Positions 41,638 through 49,825 of a stretch of DNA of 64,000 nucleotides are shown piece after piece; within the stretch, counting starts at the first letter, position 1, and every line of letters starts with the position of its first letter. Source of the DNA: Psychrobacillus sp044762745. GTDB taxonomy: Bacteria; Bacillota; Bacilli; Bacillales_A; Planococcaceae. The notes beneath the pieces are model-generated. The model was not told the DNA's origin and did not search any database. It saw only the letters and a list, made by a program, of their open reading frames with translations. Where the stretch lies: NCBI RefSeq assembly GCF_044762745.1, contig NZ_JBIWEX010000002.1, positions 124,001 through 188,000 of the forward strand, read 5' to 3'. Made by a program: the position numbers and the translations under genes.

Positions 41638-43670
41638 ACAGTTCGATTCCAAAAGCGATGTTCAGCAATTGCATTGATGAAACCTTCGACAAAACTATTT
41701 TCCGTCTCTTCTGTTATTACGCCTGCCTGTCCTTTCAAACCGAGTTCATCGAGCAATTGTTCCCCATAAAACGTGGCAGCAATAGGCTTGAAATGAGCAT
41801 ATGCTTCTTTCACAAAATATGCGGCTTCTTTTTGGTACGTCGGTGTTGTACCTTGTGGACTTGCTACATACACTGCATCAAATAATACGGAATCTGTAGT
41901 GGAGAAAGTATGGTCGGCTTCCAATAAAGATCCATCTGCTCCTTTAATAATCCCTTGATGATCACTTACTGTCTCTATCAGCGTACCCTTCGCTTTTAAC
42001 TCTTCTAAAATAGCCATTAATTCTCCAGCAAACCCTTCTGAAACTAGTACAGCAATTTTGCGGGTATCTGGTTTCTTAACTGAATTCAATTGACTTAACG
42101 CTGGAGAGGACTTGCTATAGCTAGGAAGAGTAGTCGCTTGTACAGTCAATCCTAAATTTTTTGCAACTTGACTTGCCAAGTCTACATCCACATTTACAAG
42201 CATTTCTACAACTTGCTCTCGAACGGTCTTTTCTTTACACATCCCAAGTTCGAAACTGAATGCATTTACGATATGAAGCTTTTCCGGATCGCTCATACTA
42301 TTCCAGAACATCGTTGCTTGGGAGAAATGATCTTTAAAACTTTCGCTTCGAGCACGAACTTTGTGACCATCTACTTTTTCCTGATAATGTGCGTATCCAC
42401 CCTCATTCTCACTAACCGGAGATGGTGTATTACCTGCAAGTGAGTTTTTATGATAGCTAACTTGTCCAACATTTATCGTTTGTCTACCGTATCCATCTCG
42501 CTGATTGTTATGAAAAGGACAAACCGGTCTGTTGATCGGAAGCTCGTGGAAATTTGGCCCTCCGAGTCGTATTAGTTGAGTATCTGTATACGAGAATAAT
42601 CTTCCTTGTAGTAGCGGATCATTTGTAAAATCAATACCCGGTACTACATTTCCAGGATGGAATGCCACTTGTTCCGTTTCAGCAAAAACATTATCCACAT
42701 TGCGATTCAAGGTCATTTTTCCGATAATTTTTACTGGTACTTCTTCCTCCGGCCATAGTTTCGTAGGATCTAAAATATCAAAGTCAAATTTAAATTCATC
42801 TTTTTCCCCAATTATTTGCACGCCTAATTCGAATTCAGGATAATTCCCACTATCTATTGCATCGTACAAATCCTGTCTATGGAAATCGGGGTTTTTACCG
42901 TTTATTTTTTGCGCTTCATCCCAAACGACGGAATGTACTCCTAAAACAGGCTTCCAATGAAACTTTACAAAATGGGAAATGCCTTGGTCATTGACGAATC
43001 GGAAAGTATGGACACCAAACCCTTCCATCATTCGAAAACTTCTAGGGATTGCTCGATCTGACATCGTCCACATGACCATATGAGCAGTTTCTTGATTGTT
43101 AGCTACGAAGTCCCAAAACGTATCATGTGCGGTTGCTGCTTGTGGAATTTCATTATGCGGTTCTGGTTTAAACGAATGGACTAAATCTGGAAACTTAATG
43201 CCATCTTGTATGAAAAAAACAGGAATATTATTTCCTACTAAGTCATAGTTACCTTCTTCTGTATAAAACTTTGTGGCGAATCCTCGTGCATCACGTGCTA
43301 GTTCACCTGACCCACGTGAACCTGCAACTGTTGAAAACCTTACAAAAACAGGTGTCTTCATTCCCGGTGTTTGCAAAAATTTCGCTTTTGTATAGGCATG
43401 CATGGATTCATATAATTCAAATTCTCCGTGAGCACCATATCCCCTAGCATGTACAATCCGCTCAGGAATTCGTTCATGGTCAAAATGCGTCATTTTCTCA
43501 CGGAAATGAAAATCTTCTAAGAGAGTAGGACCTCGTTCACCATTTTTTAAAGAGAATTCATCCTCTGAAACCTTCAGTCCTTGGTTCGTAGTCATTGCTT
43601 TGTCTTGATCATTCACACGAAACTGTTCTAATTGTTCATCTTTACTGTTTTCATTCACTTTATTATCCAA
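41634..43670 (-). CDS. katE: Large-subunit catalase, KatE (HPII) type
   Basis: The 678-residue enzyme breaks down hydrogen peroxide. The clade-2 catalase core spans about residues 15-500: FDHERIPERVVHARG-like segment with the distal His, FVRFSTVAGSRGS, NNIPVFFIQDGIKFPD, and the proximal heme Tyr in RLFSYTDTQL. A flavodoxin-like DJ-1/PfpI domain makes up the C-terminal 150 residues. The TTG at 43670 follows GGAGGAGG and matches the B. subtilis KatE N-terminus (NKVNEHSKDEQ); ATG 43703 has no good ribosome site. In B. subtilis the gene is under sigma-B. Confidence 0.92.
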   Translation of the reverse strand: MDNKVNENSKDEQLEQFRVNDQDKAMTTNQGLKVSEDEFSLKNGERGPTLLEDFHFREKMTHFDHERIPERIVHARGYGAHGEFELYESMHAYTKAKFLQTPGMKTPVFVRFSTVAGSRGSGELARDARGFATKFYTEEGNYDLVGNNIPVFFIQDGIKFPDLVHSFKPEPHNEIPQAATAHDTFWDFVANNQETAHMVMWTMSDRAIPRSFRMMEGFGVHTFRFVNDQGISHFVKFHWKPVLGVHSVVWDEAQKINGKNPDFHRQDLYDAIDSGNYPEFELGVQIIGEKDEFKFDFDILDPTKLWPEEEVPVKIIGKMTLNRNVDNVFAETEQVAFHPGNVVPGIDFTNDPLLQGRLFSYTDTQLIRLGGPNFHELPINRPVCPFHNNQRDGYGRQTINVGQVSYHKNSLAGNTPSPVSENEGGYAHYQEKVDGHKVRARSESFKDHFSQATMFWNSMSDPEKLHIVNAFSFELGMCKEKTVREQVVEMLVNVDVDLASQVAKNLGLTVQATTLPSYSKSSPALSQLNSVKKPDTRKIAVLVSEGFAGELMAILEELKAKGTLIETVSDHQGIIKGADGSLLEADHTFSTTDSVLFDAVYVASPQGTTPTYQKEAAYFVKEAYAHFKPIAATFYGEQLLDELGLKGQAGVITEETENSFVEGFINAIAEHRFWNRTV

Positions 43671-43897
43671 ACTTGTTCCTCCTCCATCGTTTATGCTTTC
43701 CATTACTTTCAATACCCTATTTTTCTATGAAAAAACTTTTCGCAAATAATTTAATCCTATAAATTTTATAGGTCTATGATTGACCTCACTACGCTAGAGT
43801 AGTAAAATAATTCCAACAATAACCTTTAAATCTTTTTTATTTTGCTTTAAATCCTACTATTCCAATATACTTTTAAATTTAAAGGAGACGAATACTT

Positions 43898-45076
43898 GTG
43901 TTCAATTTATTCATTAAAAACGAAAATCAACAAGGATGGCTCGATAATTTGGCTCAATTAGAAGAAAAATTTAAAAGTAAATCTGCTGAAATCGATGAGC
44001 TTTCCATCTTTCCGAAAGAAAATGTAGAAGATTTAGTGAAAATCGGTTATACGAGTACTACATTACCAAAAGATTATGGCGGCGAAGGGCTTTCCGTTTA
44101 TGATATGGTGCTTTTACAAGAGACATTAGCAAGCTATGATGCAAATACTGCATTGTCGGTTGGTTGGAGCTTAGGTGTAGTCGGTGACCTTTTTGAGAAA
44201 AAGCTGTGGACAAAAGAAAAATTAGATTTCTTTTCAAAGGAAATTGTGAATGGCGCACTCGTAAACCGTTCTGTAAGTGAAGCACAGACCGGAAGTCCAA
44301 CACGCGGGGGACGTCCAGGAACAACTGCCGTTAAAAATGGCGATAGTTGGGTACTAAACGGACGAAAAATATTCACAACTGCTTCTCCTATACTCACTTA
44401 CTTTTTAACCTCTGCATGGATTGAAGAAAAAGAAAAAGTTGGATTTTTTCTAATTCACCGTGATACAGAAGGAGTTTCCATAGAAGAAACGTGGGATGTT
44501 GTTTCGATGCGTGGAACTAGTAGTAATGATTTAGTGCTTACAAATGTGGTCGTACATGAAACTGATCTAGTGGAGATTCCTGAGTTAGTAAGCGGCGGAA
44601 AAGTGAACGGATGGTTACTCCATATACCCGCTACTTATTTAGGTGTTGCACAAGCTGCACGAGATTATGCCATTCACTTTGCTAATACACATTCTCCAAA
44701 TAGTTTGAATGGACCAATCGCACAATTGCCTAATGTTCAACAGTTAATAGGAGAAATTGATCTAGAGCTTACAAAAGCGCGCTTTGTCATTTACGGCGCT
44801 GCATCTGCTTATGACAATGAAGCTTCTAGGGATGTACTATCTAACGAAGTATCGGTTGCGAAGCATGTTGTAACCAATTCAGCTATAACAATCGTCGATA
44901 AAGCAATGCGCTTAGTAGGAGCGAAAAGTTTGCAACGAACAAATCCATTACAGCGCTACTATCGAGATGTTCGAGCAGGGTTACACAATCCGCCAATGGA
45001 TGATATGACGATAAAAAAGTTAGCACAGTTTGCACTGGAAGCAGATAAAAATTCCGTGATGTTTTTTGAGGAATAA
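43898..45076 (+). CDS. Acyl-CoA dehydrogenase
   Basis: The 392-residue flavoenzyme has the three-domain acyl-CoA dehydrogenase plan. SEAQTGSPTRGGRPGTTAVKNGDSW covers the flavin-contact loop, VSMRGTSSNDLVLTNVVV the middle beta domain, and AMRLVGAKSLQRTNPLQRYYRDVRAG the C-terminal helices. A catalytic Glu was not located with certainty, so the substrate chain is open; similarity to DszC/SfnB-like or short-chain enzymes is possible. The GTG follows AAAGGAG. It is monocistronic. Confidence 0.85.
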   Translation: MFNLFIKNENQQGWLDNLAQLEEKFKSKSAEIDELSIFPKENVEDLVKIGYTSTTLPKDYGGEGLSVYDMVLLQETLASYDANTALSVGWSLGVVGDLFEKKLWTKEKLDFFSKEIVNGALVNRSVSEAQTGSPTRGGRPGTTAVKNGDSWVLNGRKIFTTASPILTYFLTSAWIEEKEKVGFFLIHRDTEGVSIEETWDVVSMRGTSSNDLVLTNVVVHETDLVEIPELVSGGKVNGWLLHIPATYLGVAQAARDYAIHFANTHSPNSLNGPIAQLPNVQQLIGEIDLELTKARFVIYGAASAYDNEASRDVLSNEVSVAKHVVTNSAITIVDKAMRLVGAKSLQRTNPLQRYYRDVRAGLHNPPMDDMTIKKLAQFALEADKNSVMFFEE

Positions 45077-45106
45077 ACATAATGAAAAAGTATTTACAAT
45101 TTAAAA

Positions 45107-45150
45107 AGCTATCTGCGAGAAAAATTTCTCATAGATAGCTCTAATTTTTA
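45107..45150. terminator. Bidirectional terminator
   Basis: AGCTATCT with AGATAGCT forms the outer stem and GAGAAA/TTTCTC the inner stem, with T-tracts on both sides, between the convergent acyl-CoA dehydrogenase and fabI genes. Confidence 0.8.
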
Positions 45151-45154
45151 TTAA

Positions 45155-45934
45155 TTACCCCATAATATTATAACCAGAATCCACGTAAACGACCTCTCCT
45201 GTTACCCCTCTAGATAAGTTCCCTAAAAGACCAACAGTCATATCGCCTACTTCTTCCGCAGTTACATTTCGTTTTAATGGGGAAGTTTCTTCGATTTTGT
45301 GCAAAATTGTGTTAAAAGAAGATACTCCTTTTGCCGCTAATGTTCGTACTGCTCCCGCTGAAACTGCATTCACACGAATGTTCTGTTTCCCTAAATCTAG
45401 CGCCAAATATTTAACAGATGCTTCTAATGATGCTTTAGCAATTCCCATTACGTTGTAGCCTTCTAATACGCGCTCTGCTCCTAAATATGTCATTGTCACA
45501 ATAGAGCCGCCTTCTGTCATAAACGGTGCTGCTTCACGAGCTGCAGCAATTAGTGAGTATGCACTTGTATCTTGTGCAAATGCATAACCATCTCTAGTTG
45601 TTTGAAGGAAATCATTTTTCAAGTCCTCGGCATGTGCAAACGCTACAGAATGCACTACACCATGAATTACCCCTACTTCACTTCCGATTTTTTCAAATGC
45701 CGCTTTTATGCTTTCATCGCTATTGACATCACATTCCACGACTAACCTTGCTTCTAAGTTATTGTCCGTTAATGCTTTCTCAATTTTTCCTAAAGAACGT
45801 TCTTTACGATACGTGAAAATAACATTTGCCCCAACATCAAATAAAGATTTCGCTACCCCCCATGCAATACTACGTTCGTTTGCAACGCCCATAACTACGA
45901 TATTCTTATCTTTTAATTGAATTAAATCTTTCAT
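45155..45934 (-). CDS. fabI: Enoyl-[acyl-carrier-protein] reductase FabI
   Basis: FabI reduces the trans-2-enoyl-ACP bond in the last step of each fatty-acid elongation cycle and is the triclosan target. The 259-residue protein has the short-chain dehydrogenase fold with NAD(P) loop GVANERSIAWG and the FabI-specific pair Tyr150 and Tyr160 plus Lys167 (Y-x6-K). GGAGG sits five bases before the ATG at 45934. It is monocistronic, and no FabT or FapR site was identified by eye. Confidence 0.94.
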   Translation of the reverse strand: MKDLIQLKDKNIVVMGVANERSIAWGVAKSLFDVGANVIFTYRKERSLGKIEKALTDNNLEARLVVECDVNSDESIKAAFEKIGSEVGVIHGVVHSVAFAHAEDLKNDFLQTTRDGYAFAQDTSAYSLIAAAREAAPFMTEGGSIVTMTYLGAERVLEGYNVMGIAKASLEASVKYLALDLGKQNIRVNAVSAGAVRTLAAKGVSSFNTILHKIEETSPLKRNVTAEEVGDMTVGLLGNLSRGVTGEVVYVDSGYNIMG

Positions 45935-46068
45935 ATGAACCTCCATTTTATTATGCTAATATACTATACCTATTATTAGTACCAGTTACTAAGTTTATCA
46001 TACCATAATTATTTTTCTTGTACTATCTACTGCTTTATTTTAGCTTAGAAATTCATTTGACAAATAAT

Positions 46069-46080
46069 ATTGTATACAAT
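46069..46080. promoter_or_regulatory. Candidate GntR-type operator
   Basis: ATTGTATACAAT is a perfect 12-bp palindrome, preceded by TTGACA at 46057-46062, upstream of the nucleoside hydrolase-ribokinase pair. The sequence resembles GntR-family operators. No well-spaced -10 accompanies the TTGACA. Confidence 0.4.
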
Positions 46081-46138
46081 AACGTGTAGTAGAAAATATA
46101 TGCAGTGTAGTAAATAAAATAACATGAGGTGTAGATAG

Positions 46139-47086
46139 ATGACCATACCAGTAATTATCGATTGTGATCCAGGAATAGATGACGTAATGGCATTAACACT
46201 TGCTTTTGCCCATCCGGAATTAAATATCCAACTAATCACAACGGAGCCAGGCAACCAAACGCAAGAAAAAACAATCCACAATGCACTCACTTTTACGAGT
46301 TACATGAAAAAAGATATCGAAATTGCTAGAGGTCTAGATAAGCCGTTTTTCCGCAAACTTGAAATTGCGGATAAAGTACATGGTGATAATGGACTTGGCA
46401 ATGTCCTATTTCCCGCTCCAACACTTCAATCGAGCAATCGTACAGCAATTGAAGCGATGAAAGAAACACTATTAACCAGCGATGAGCAAATAGTACTTAT
46501 TGCAACCGGCCCTTTGACAAACGTTGGTGCTCTTCTTTTAGCGCATCCAGAAGTAAAGCCAAAAATTAAATATATCTCCTATATGGGTGGAGCTGCTGTT
46601 GGAGGAAATATGTCACCTACGGCAGAATTTAACGTATATGTAGATCCACACGCAGCAGATATCGTATTCCGTTCAGGCATTCCTATTGTCATGAGCGGGC
46701 TAGATGTTACGCATAAAGCATACGTTACATTAGAAGAGATAAATGAAATTGAAGCAATTGGCTCAGACTTTGCTTCCAAAGTTGGTCAAATGCTTCGCTT
46801 TTACATACATTCAGCTAAGCAAACTGCATTTCACGCACCTGGTTTTGAAAGCCAGATACACTTACATGATTTGTGTGCAGTGTCCTATGTATTAACCCCT
46901 GAGCTGTTTGAAGGGGATGACTGTTACGTTGCAGTTGAATTAGAAGGAAAACTCACAGCTGGAACTACTGTTGTAGATTATGCACAACAAACTGGTCTTC
47001 CACATAATGTAAGAGTATTGCATACGATTAACAGAGAAAAGTTTGTAGAACAACTTTTTGATGCCGTTAAAAAAATGAGTCTTTAA
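46139..47086 (+). CDS. Ribonucleoside hydrolase (Rih family)
   Basis: The 315-residue enzyme cleaves nucleosides to base and ribose. The family metal motif DCDPGIDDVMAL spans residues 7-18, HGDNGLG near residue 81 and EFNVYVDPHAAD near residue 164 complete the site, and the C-terminal His-Asp (HLHDLCAV) is present. Whether it prefers purines or pyrimidines cannot be told. GAGGTG precedes the ATG. Ribokinase follows 59 bp downstream, which makes a coherent nucleoside-salvage operon. Confidence 0.9.
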   Translation: MTIPVIIDCDPGIDDVMALTLAFAHPELNIQLITTEPGNQTQEKTIHNALTFTSYMKKDIEIARGLDKPFFRKLEIADKVHGDNGLGNVLFPAPTLQSSNRTAIEAMKETLLTSDEQIVLIATGPLTNVGALLLAHPEVKPKIKYISYMGGAAVGGNMSPTAEFNVYVDPHAADIVFRSGIPIVMSGLDVTHKAYVTLEEINEIEAIGSDFASKVGQMLRFYIHSAKQTAFHAPGFESQIHLHDLCAVSYVLTPELFEGDDCYVAVELEGKLTAGTTVVDYAQQTGLPHNVRVLHTINREKFVEQLFDAVKKMSL

Positions 47087-47145
47087 ATTTTTGGCAACAA
47101 GTGGATTTTAGAACAATGTAGTCAATGAAAGGAAAAGAACAATAC

Positions 47146-48036
47146 ATGAACATCACAGTCGTAGGAAGCACCAATATGGACCTTGTATATTTGGTTCCGC
47201 ATATTGTAAAAGCGGGAGAAACGATACACAGCACAAAACATGAGTTGTTTTTCGGCGGTAAAGGAGCAAACCAAGCGGTAACTGCAAGTCAATTAGGTGC
47301 AAGTGTTCACTTCATTGGTAATGTTGGAGCAGATGATTTTGGGAAAAAGGTAAAACAAAATTTGCAAGACAAAGGGGTAAATACTGACGCAGTACCAAGT
47401 GTTGGCGTAACAGGACAAGCCATTATCCAATTAGCAGATTCAGGTGAAAACTCGATCATTCTTTTTCCAGGTGCAAACTTTCTTGTCACAACCGATCAAA
47501 TAGAAGCAAATACAGAAACAATTGCATCCAGCGATGCCCTTCTTTTACAATTAGAGATTCCAATGGCAGCAGTCGAAACTGCTGCAAATATTGCTACACA
47601 AAACGGTGTACAAATTATTTTAAATCCAGCACCCGCTCAACCGATAAGTGATTCTTTACTAAAAAAAGTTTCCATTCTAACACCTAATGAAACCGAATTA
47701 GCGATACTTACTGGTTTGAAAACGGAAACCGAAGAGGATCTGTTTCAGGCGTGCTCTTCACTACTTCAAAAAGGTGTAGGAGCAGTAGTAGTTACTTTGG
47801 GTGCAAAGGGGTCCTACTACATGAATAGTCAGGAACATGGGAAAGTCAAAGCAAGACCTGTGGACGTAAAAGATACAACCGGAGCCGGCGATGCATTTAA
47901 TGGCGCGTTAGCTGTAGCTTTATGTCATGAAAACTCTTTACGAGAGAGCATTCTATATGCGTCAAAAGTTGCTGGATACGCTGTTACCCAATTGGGAGCA
48001 CAGCCGACTATTCCTTCATCATTTCAAGTAAAATGA
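47146..48036 (+). CDS. rbsK: Ribokinase
   Basis: The 296-residue PfkB-family kinase phosphorylates ribose to ribose-5-phosphate. Motifs in order: VVGSTNMDLVYLVP at the start, FFGGKGANQAVTASQLGA near residue 37, and the catalytic DTTGAGDAFNGALAVAL near residue 245. ATG 47146 follows GAAAGG. Its place after a nucleoside hydrolase, rather than an rbs transporter, suggests it takes ribose released inside the cell. Confidence 0.9.
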   Translation: MNITVVGSTNMDLVYLVPHIVKAGETIHSTKHELFFGGKGANQAVTASQLGASVHFIGNVGADDFGKKVKQNLQDKGVNTDAVPSVGVTGQAIIQLADSGENSIILFPGANFLVTTDQIEANTETIASSDALLLQLEIPMAAVETAANIATQNGVQIILNPAPAQPISDSLLKKVSILTPNETELAILTGLKTETEEDLFQACSSLLQKGVGAVVVTLGAKGSYYMNSQEHGKVKARPVDVKDTTGAGDAFNGALAVALCHENSLRESILYASKVAGYAVTQLGAQPTIPSSFQVK

Positions 48037-48100
48037 TATGATAATTTAGGTTTTGTGGGAATGAAATAATTGAAAAAAACCATCCGATTATTGAACTCAA

Positions 48101-48136
48101 AAAAGCCAACTATTTTCCAAAAATAGTTGGCTTTTC
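48101..48136. terminator. Bidirectional terminator
   Basis: AAAAGCCAACTATTTT pairs with AAAATAGTTGGCTTTT around a tiny loop, between rbsK and tatA. Confidence 0.85.
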
Positions 48137-48139
48137 GTA

Positions 48140-48343
48140 TTAAATTTTCTTTTTAGCTTCAGTTTCTTTGTCCTCTAATTTAAACTCTTCTGCTACATCG
48201 TCCACGATATCTTTAGTTGAGTTTTTGAATTCTTTTAACGTTTGTCCAACCGCTCTACCTAATTGAGGTAGTTTTTTCGGCCCGAAAACGATTAAAGCAA
48301 TGACTAAAATAATGATTAAACCTGGTATACCGATATTTGGCAT
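48140..48343 (-). CDS. tatA: Twin-arginine translocase subunit TatA
   Basis: A 67-residue TatA/E protein: one N-terminal helix (GIPGLIIILVIALIVFGPKKLP) with the FGPKKLP hinge, an amphipathic helix (LGRAVGQTLKEFKNSTKD) and an acidic/basic tail. It oligomerises to let folded proteins through the membrane. ATG 48343 follows GGGAGGT. No tatC adjoins it. Its divergent neighbour encodes a Tat substrate, as seen when a TatA is dedicated to one cargo. Confidence 0.92.
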   Translation of the reverse strand: MPNIGIPGLIIILVIALIVFGPKKLPQLGRAVGQTLKEFKNSTKDIVDDVAEEFKLEDKETEAKKKI

Positions 48344-48655
48344 GGTGTTACCTCCCAATAACTATATATAGATCAAGTGGCTTGTCACAATAGATGTTTT
48401 TCAAAAAAAATTTTGGTGATCTTGTATCAATTAAACATTATACTCCTTCGTCACTATTTGTAAATACATACATCATAGATAAATTACTAGGGTGAAAATT
48501 TTCGGAATTATAACACTTTATAAATTCAACGAAAATGTGACCAAAGTCGGAAGATTTGTAGTAGAATAAATATGGTTGTTTTGAATCACTGTTTTTAAAT
48601 AATACATTCTAGTTAATAGTTTTTTTAATTAGAGTACTAGGAAAGGAGATTCCGT
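48344..48655. other. Control region between tatA and the dehydrogenase cluster
   Basis: This AT-rich divergent gap must hold promoters for both directions. No convincing promoter pair, operator or RNA element was found in it. Confidence 0.4.
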
Positions 48656-48913
48656 GTGTCTCAATATAATTTAGAAGAACTAAAAATGTTAAACCAAGTT
48701 TTTTTTGCGTTATTTATAGTCGCAGATTTTGCTCTATTTCTTTTTTTCCAAAATAACACATTTCCATGGTTTGCATTATTAGGAGCAGGTATTGGTCTAG
48801 CTATTATCGTTCTTTGTTGGACAGAAAAAAAATACACTTATTTTATTTCTACTTTGTTAGTTTGTACTGCTGTATTTTCAGTAATTTATAATTGGCAAAC
48901 TCTTTTCCATTAA
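48656..48913 (+). CDS. Small membrane protein ahead of the dehydrogenase genes
   Basis: The 85-residue protein has three hydrophobic segments (about residues 10-28, 33-51 and 58-78) and almost no loops. GTG follows GAAAGGAG at a good distance. No family was recognised. It is 67 bp upstream of the Tat-signal subunit on the same strand, so it could be the membrane partner or electron-acceptor anchor of the GMC dehydrogenase, though no heme-ligand pattern is visible. Confidence 0.6.
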   Translation: MSQYNLEELKMLNQVFFALFIVADFALFLFFQNNTFPWFALLGAGIGLAIIVLCWTEKKYTYFISTLLVCTAVFSVIYNWQTLFH

Positions 48914-48980
48914 AAACGAATATTTACCTAGTAAAATTCTCGGAATCGATATTTTATTTATTTTAATTGGAGGTTTTATT

Positions 48981-49751
48981 ATGACAGAGCAGGAAAAAAA
49001 TAATCCGCTTTTAGATAAACGTTCTTCTAGACGTACGTTTATTAAAAATTCAGGATTAACAGTTGGTGGGGTTGTTCTAGGCGGTGCACTTGGATCACTT
49101 TTAGGAAAAGATTCTTCTGAAGTTGTAACCCAAGGACAAGTAGAAGGACAGCAGTATGAAGCACAGCAATATGATCACGCTTTAGAGTATTTCCAGAAAC
49201 GAGCGGACTTCATATTGCTTGGACAGATAACAGAGCGAATTTTTCCAGAAGATGAAAATGGGCCAGGTGCGATTGGTTTAGGAGTTCCTTATTATATTGA
49301 TCACCAATTAGCAGGTAAGTGGGGAATCAATGCGAAAGATTATAGAATGGGACCATTTTTCGAGGGTGAGAAAGTTCAAGGTTATCAAACACAATTAAAG
49401 TATCATCAAATTTTTGACTTAGGACTAGTGGCAATTGAGAGTTATAGTCAAGAGACATTTAATGAGAGTTTTGTAAAATTAGAAGGTGAACAGCAGGATG
49501 AGGTCATAACAGCTCTTGAAAATGATCAAGTAAACATACCTGGTATTAAATCAAGTTTCTTCTTTGAAATTTTACTCAAGGCGACAATGGAAGGTGCGTA
49601 TTCAGATCCACTTTATGGTGGAAACAAAGATATGCAAGGTTGGAAGATGAAAGAGTATCCTGGGGTTCAAATGAGTTATTCAGCTGACCAAGTAGCATCT
49701 CAAAAATTCATTGAAATTCCACCAGTAAGTCTTCATGACAGACAAAGCTAA
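48981..49751 (+). CDS. Gluconate 2-dehydrogenase subunit 3-like, Tat-exported
   Basis: This 256-residue protein is the small (gamma) subunit of membrane-bound GMC dehydrogenases. SSRRTFIKNSGLTVGGVVLGG at residues 15-35 is a consensus twin-arginine signal (SRRTFIK). The subunit-3 domain follows, about residues 65-235 (QITERIFPEDENGPGAIGLGVPYYID; DPLYGGNKDMQGW). The large subunit has no signal of its own and probably leaves the cell bound to this one. TTGGAGG precedes the ATG. Confidence 0.87.
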   Translation: MTEQEKNNPLLDKRSSRRTFIKNSGLTVGGVVLGGALGSLLGKDSSEVVTQGQVEGQQYEAQQYDHALEYFQKRADFILLGQITERIFPEDENGPGAIGLGVPYYIDHQLAGKWGINAKDYRMGPFFEGEKVQGYQTQLKYHQIFDLGLVAIESYSQETFNESFVKLEGEQQDEVITALENDQVNIPGIKSSFFFEILLKATMEGAYSDPLYGGNKDMQGWKMKEYPGVQMSYSADQVASQKFIEIPPVSLHDRQS

Positions 49752-49825
49752 AAAATATATACAAAAATAAAGCTGTATGAAAAAATCACATAAAACATGA
49801 ACAGCGGGGAAAGAGGTTATTCATT

